A stretch of 64,000 bases of DNA from an uncultured Bacteroidales bacterium (GTDB lineage: Bacteria > Bacteroidota > Bacteroidia > Bacteroidales > Muribaculaceae), in NCBI GenBank assembly GCA_949289215.1, contig CASENC010000035.1:1-64000 (forward strand), written 5' to 3'. Under the pieces are notes generated by a model. The model was not told the origin of the DNA, did no database searches, and saw nothing but the letters and a program-made list of their open reading frames with translations. Made by a program: the position numbers and the translations under genes. Of this stretch, positions 61,201-64,000 are shown piece after piece. How positions within the stretch are numbered: position 1 is the stretch's first letter; every line of letters begins with the position of its first letter.

Positions 61201-63748
61201 GTTCAAGTGTTATTTCGCTTGTTCCCGACGGTATATCGATAGTGCCATCATACACAAGCGTCATCTCGGCCTCGGGTATCCACGTGGTGGCTTGTGTCAA
61301 ATCGGTGTTGGCCATATACACCTTTACGGGTATGCCATTTCTGGCATCCGACATTCCGTTTTGTACCGTAAAGTTGAACGATTCAACCACGCCGTCTTCT
61401 TTCCCTATCTCACTCGGAGTATAGATGTTCAGAGCTGCAGCATTGCTGTTATAAACGTCAAACAAGATATAACGAGAGCTGCCTGTGATGGTACCTGTCT
61501 CGACAAATTCGGCACTGCCTTCGGGCAACACAGTCACTTCAATCGACTCCGACGAGTTATCTCCCGACACTTCATCCTTGGCATATGCCACCTCGGCGTG
61601 TACCGTCACGGCTCCTTCGGTTTCGGGAGTCCACGATATTTCCACAATCCGGGAGGCACCCGTTTCAAGGGCTTCAGCAACATCGACAGTGGCAAGCGTG
61701 CTGCCTTGAGCATCTTTCAGCAACACTTGGAAAGCATCGGCCGCATTTGCGCCTTTATTGGCAACTTCAACGTTATATGTATAACTGTTTCCGACAACTG
61801 CATTTTTCGGACCTGAAAAACCAAGTACCGTCAAGTTGTTATCGGCCAACTCCTCAAGGGTGATGTCGGTGAGGTAGGTATAATAAGTGCGCGGATCGGA
61901 ATAAATGTAGAATCCTATATTATATATTCCATCCTCATTCACCGAGAAAGTATATTCTATTGTGGAATATTCATACGATGACGAAGACTTCAAAGCTTCG
62001 TTTTCATAAAGCACCTCAGTCATGTCCTCAACCTTTGAACCTTGCCCCAAGAAAACTTTCATTTTGGCCGAAGTCTGCGTCTTGATTGCAAATGTACCCT
62101 TGTAATTCTTCCCGGCTTCAAGTTCAAAATCATGGGAAATCAACCAATCATCCGACGGTGTTGTAGAATTATACGCATTATTATACTGCATACTTCCATA
62201 AGAATATCCCTGCGACCATGTGCGGCCGTCGTCATCGGCATCGATTATAGTCCATGTGGCCACTTCGTCGGCATTGGCAAAACTGCACGAATAAGGCAGT
62301 TTGTTACCCGGCCCGAGCACAATTTCATCGCTTGTAGCCGAAACTCCTTGTCCGGCCTTGGTCGATGCCGTGATTTCATATGTATAAGTTGTCACCTGCT
62401 TTATACCGGCATCGGTGCAGGCAGGCTCGGTAAGTCCGTTTCCAATCTCCATGCCATCAGGTTGGCGCACTACGTTATAAGTGAGTGTCGAACGGTCATA
62501 CCATCCGCCATTGGCACCGGTATTCGGAGCATCCCATGTAACAGCAACTTCGTCGGGATGAACTTTTGTGAGCAACACATTAGCCGGTGTGCCGGGAACA
62601 TCTTCACCCACAAACACAGTCGTATCGGTCAAAACACCGCGACCCTTCTCGTTGACGGCGGCAATTTCGTATGTTGCAAGCAAGCCGGTTTCACCTTCGA
62701 TATTATCGGTCCATGAAGCAGCTTCACCCGGCACCATGCCGTCGAGCGATTTCACAAGTTCGTCGTTTCGATATATATTTACACTTGCGATTGATGTGAG
62801 TTCTCCTCCGCCAAACACTGCGGTAGGGTTAACCCATTTCAGTTCGGCACTGCAAGCCCCGTTCGGGTCGGGAGTGACAGTGAAATCCGACACAGCCACA
62901 GGTGTGCCGTCGGCCGAAGCCGTGAACGGTACATAAAGCCCGGCAACCGATGCGTCACCGGCCGAACCCATCATGGATACTATAGTGGCAAGACCGGTCT
63001 CGACATCAATCTTGCACAGATAGCTTTCCTCGGTATCCCATCCGCTGGAAGTCTGCACAAGGGCACCCAGCGTCCACCACAGCGTCTTGTCGGTGTGGTC
63101 GAATTCCATCGAGCAGTCACCTGTAGGCCGCATTTCGGTCTTGCCTATCAATGTTTCCTCGCCAGTATTCTTGTCGATTGCCATAAAGTTGCCATATTTG
63201 GTAACTCCATATAATTGTCCGTCATAAGAGCAGGCAAGCGAGAAATAGAAATTATCCATATCGGCAACCTTCACCGCCTTGGCCGTAGCAAGGTCGATAG
63301 TGTAAAGTGCACTGCTGCCGGGCATTTCAGCACCACCTATGCTGCCCGAAACGGCATAGCACGTGCCGGTGGAATAATCCACGGTCATGTCGGCTATTTT
63401 ATTGGAAAAGCCCGAAAATTCACCCACGGTAACCCGTTCCCCCGTCTTGAAATCAATGCGGAGCAATTCCTCGGCAACAACATTTGTGGTTGCATAACCA
63501 TTTGATGCGGCATAATAATACCCGTCATAGTAAACTCCCGCACTCAAATATAACGAGCCGAAATCTTGAATTTCTTCAAAGCTCGTCATTTTTGGGAACG
63601 GAAAGCTCACCAACTGCGTCACCGTGGTCTGCTGATCAAAGAGCAAGATACCATATGCCACAGGCGACGTTTGCGCACGTCCCGGCAAGCATGTAGCACA
63701 CACTATTGCCAAAACTGCTGTTTTGGCAAGCAAGCTTAATTTACTCAT
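58280..63748 (-). CDS. giant secreted multidomain protein with type IX sorting tail
   Basis: A 1822-residue extracellular protein. It begins with a signal peptide (MSKLSLLAKTAVLAIVCATCLPGRAQ). A six-bladed or similar beta-propeller-like region (about 30-290, repeated YDGYYYAASNG, YDGQLYGVTKYG) is followed by fibronectin type III domains and a jelly-roll module (SFANADEVATWTIIDADDDGRTWSQG). Then come CARDB-like and carboxypeptidase-regulatory-like domains (GLVTDMEGTPIAGAEVTI; GVVTTLDKQPVAGATVSL) and a cleaved-adhesin/MAM-like module near 1540-1690 (EDFESCEDFEINPAGEVGWTYIDGDDQYTYGF). The last 75 residues are a type A T9SS C-terminal sorting domain (LKVYPNPASDRLTIEG, LPTGMYILTI). It is probably a surface adhesin; no catalytic motif is seen. 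Confidence 0.9.
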   Translation of the reverse strand: MSKLSLLAKTAVLAIVCATCLPGRAQTSPVAYGILLFDQQTTVTQLVSFPFPKMTSFEEIQDFGSLYLSAGVYYDGYYYAASNGYATTNVVAEELLRIDFKTGERVTVGEFSGFSNKIADMTVDYSTGTCYAVSGSIGGAEMPGSSALYTIDLATAKAVKVADMDNFYFSLACSYDGQLYGVTKYGNFMAIDKNTGEETLIGKTEMRPTGDCSMEFDHTDKTLWWTLGALVQTSSGWDTEESYLCKIDVETGLATIVSMMGSAGDASVAGLYVPFTASADGTPVAVSDFTVTPDPNGACSAELKWVNPTAVFGGGELTSIASVNIYRNDELVKSLDGMVPGEAASWTDNIEGETGLLATYEIAAVNEKGRGVLTDTTVFVGEDVPGTPANVLLTKVHPDEVAVTWDAPNTGANGGWYDRSTLTYNVVRQPDGMEIGNGLTEPACTDAGIKQVTTYTYEITASTKAGQGVSATSDEIVLGPGNKLPYSCSFANADEVATWTIIDADDDGRTWSQGYSYGSMQYNNAYNSTTPSDDWLISHDFELEAGKNYKGTFAIKTQTSAKMKVFLGQGSKVEDMTEVLYENEALKSSSSYEYSTIEYTFSVNEDGIYNIGFYIYSDPRTYYTYLTDITLEELADNNLTVLGFSGPKNAVVGNSYTYNVEVANKGANAADAFQVLLKDAQGSTLATVDVAEALETGASRIVEISWTPETEGAVTVHAEVAYAKDEVSGDNSSESIEVTVLPEGSAEFVETGTITGSSRYILFDVYNSNAAALNIYTPSEIGKEDGVVESFNFTVQNGMSDARNGIPVKVYMANTDLTQATTWIPEAEMTLVYDGTIDIPSGTSEITLELQKKFYFEQGKNLAILTVNDLPDGTYYNGINYPCFSTDGSVGTYYWGSSYTAFSFNTTTANYGNTKFGSKASVTLQMRCNGASIKGLVTDMEGTPIAGAEVTIVERNITVETDAEGNYELKYVPDGDYTVTVTKQDYATVTRNVKITDGADVVLDAELMELHAYSVSGVVTTLDKQPVAGATVSLSGYEDYSTTTDDAGAYTFESVYVSDISYRLTVNKEWMAEYVSEIPVIDEDIKIDSIKLEYLKYAPVNVLATESNAGVTVNWQAASNVTSLRTDGGVLNGNLGISNGNENTVLGTIYREPMALTEVSWYQTLAGGPHYYVNVFVLALDEEGNPTSDVLYTEEVAATDDQWNTHVLPDTVFAPNGCVIGLSYMNGYLGIGIDGGKDLVYPFKENTHVFAATYTNGEFDFVERDGIRSNLMIRGKGYRLADNGDKSSLLADGEAMPDFCTYNVWRVKHGDEGNATAWVPVTSAAQSDMTVADNLAGAEAGMYAYAVKTVYPDGSESEAAFSPLMAHNMYARVVVNVKSNSEGEGATGAVVTLNGNTYGGNYTAVVDETGAVTFDNLVKDTYKLTITLAGYENVNASVDFSNDDDYSTDAYLLKEIIVAPENLKVELVNGSASSVLFTWNTTDPIEEDFESCEDFEINPAGEVGWTYIDGDDQYTYGFQNAEFANMNSKMAFMAFNPSSVNPSQAENGQLKPHSGDKFLASFVALGGSNDWFVSPELSYASDFGFSFYVSSYDTQNGNHDIFCVGYTLEANPTTDDFVWLAENVKPVTGWTEYSYTVPAAAKHVAIRNVSTEEYGFILMIDDVKIGQLPAVSRMRAASASAVQTPGVTYEVYLDGKSMGETSEISWQFDGVSAGEHTAGVKAVYNSGESEMVTITFDTRALGVEYVSGNSLKVYPNPASDRLTIEGEYTRLVLTNMGGATVMMFDGKQSSIDVSSLPTGMYILTIIDDNAGTRATRKINVVR

Positions 63749-63801
63749 TTTAAACCTTTGATAAAATTAAAAAACAAAAATAAACATTACAAAAACTGCT
63801 G

Positions 63802-63809
63802 CAAATGTA
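63802..63809 (-). promoter_or_regulatory. possible -7 box of the giant secreted protein gene
   Basis: On the minus strand TACATTTG fits TAnnTTTG and lies 53 bases before the start codon. No -33 box with normal spacing is seen, so this is tentative. The region to 63944 is otherwise AT-rich without a gene. Confidence 0.35.
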
Positions 63810-63980
63810 TAATAAATTACACAATTGTCTCATATCAATAAGTTTTATATTCAAAGGAAACGATTAAATGCCCGTTTTCACGCCATAATCAAAAACCGTT
63901 TTGTTTTTTTATTTCTTATTGGCATTATTTTCATTCTTATTGTGTATATTCGCAGTGCATAAACTCACTCATGAAAACTT

Positions 63981-64000
63981 ATGTCGAAATTTAAGAAACA
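63981..64000 (+). CDS. possible start of a gene cut by the window end
   Basis: ATG at 63981 opens a frame (MSKFKK) that runs off the window. A near-consensus -7 box TATATTCG at 63945-63952 lies 29 bases upstream. An earlier ATG at 63971 stops after seven codons. Nothing can be said about the product. Confidence 0.3.

Noticed and set aside
60716-61816. 366-codon plus-strand frame over the giant secreted protein
   Set aside because: Antisense to a protein with signal peptide, repeated domains and sorting tail; rich in His, Cys and Arg as shadows are.
1-64000. CRISPR arrays, tRNA or rRNA genes
   Set aside because: No regularly spaced repeats, no tRNA cloverleaf and no rRNA-like stretch were seen on either strand.

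Overview
The window looks like a Bacteroidales chromosome (Bacteroidota). Evidence: a SusC/SusD outer-membrane pair, a type IX secretion tail on a giant secreted protein, several textbook Bacteroidota promoters (TTTG, about 20 bp, TAnnTTTG), and an UpxY-type antiterminator. A gut lineage such as Muribaculaceae or Bacteroidaceae is likely, but I cannot place it to genus from sequence alone.

Layout. 1-9.75 kb is ordinary core DNA: thymidine kinase (+), then on the minus strand a SusD/SusC pair and an aspS - Nif3-like - zinc-ribbon coiled-coil operon. 9.75-13.1 kb begins with a strongly structured, 6S-like RNA candidate with its own promoter, followed by three AT-rich genes for exported proteins of unknown function. 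13.1-13.47 kb is a decayed insertion sequence. 13.7-51.3 kb is a large AT-rich island with all genes on the plus strand. 51.6-57.7 kb is an ilvD-ilvB-ilvN-thioesterase-ilvC operon (minus), preceded by a branched-chain-residue-rich leader peptide and terminator (an apparent attenuator). 58.3-63.7 kb is one 1822-residue secreted multidomain protein with a type IX sorting tail.

The island is the main find. It opens with a tyrosine recombinase gene. Thirty-five bases after it lies a 23-bp perfect inverted repeat (14939-14961 / 15112-15134) enclosing 150 bp that carries a consensus promoter. That promoter now points at an UpxY-family antiterminator and about 35 kb of co-directional genes. This is the layout of a phase-variable promoter switch, here in the ON orientation, controlling a type VI secretion system rather than a capsule locus.

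The operon encodes a recognisable T6SS core: TssH/ClpV-like ATPase, sheath TssB and TssC, two Hcp proteins, VgrG with an unusual N-terminal extension, a DUF4280 PAAR-like protein with a toxin-like tail plus candidate immunity gene, TssK, TssE, TssF and a probable TssG. No TssJ/L/M is recognisable, and I see no clear match to the TssN-R set of known Bacteroidetes systems. Instead the core is embedded in a phospho-signalling set: four predicted active Ser/Thr kinases, one kinase-FHA pseudokinase, a PP2C phosphatase, four further FHA proteins (one fused through a membrane helix to a trypsin-like protease), and three periplasmic WG-repeat proteins. Two of these follow their kinase directly; the third is separated from its kinase by four genes. 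An outer-membrane barrel, an Mfa2-like lipoprotein and an M23 peptidase could complete an envelope-spanning part. The inference is a recombinase-switched, antitermination-dependent, phosphorylation-gated contractile injection system.
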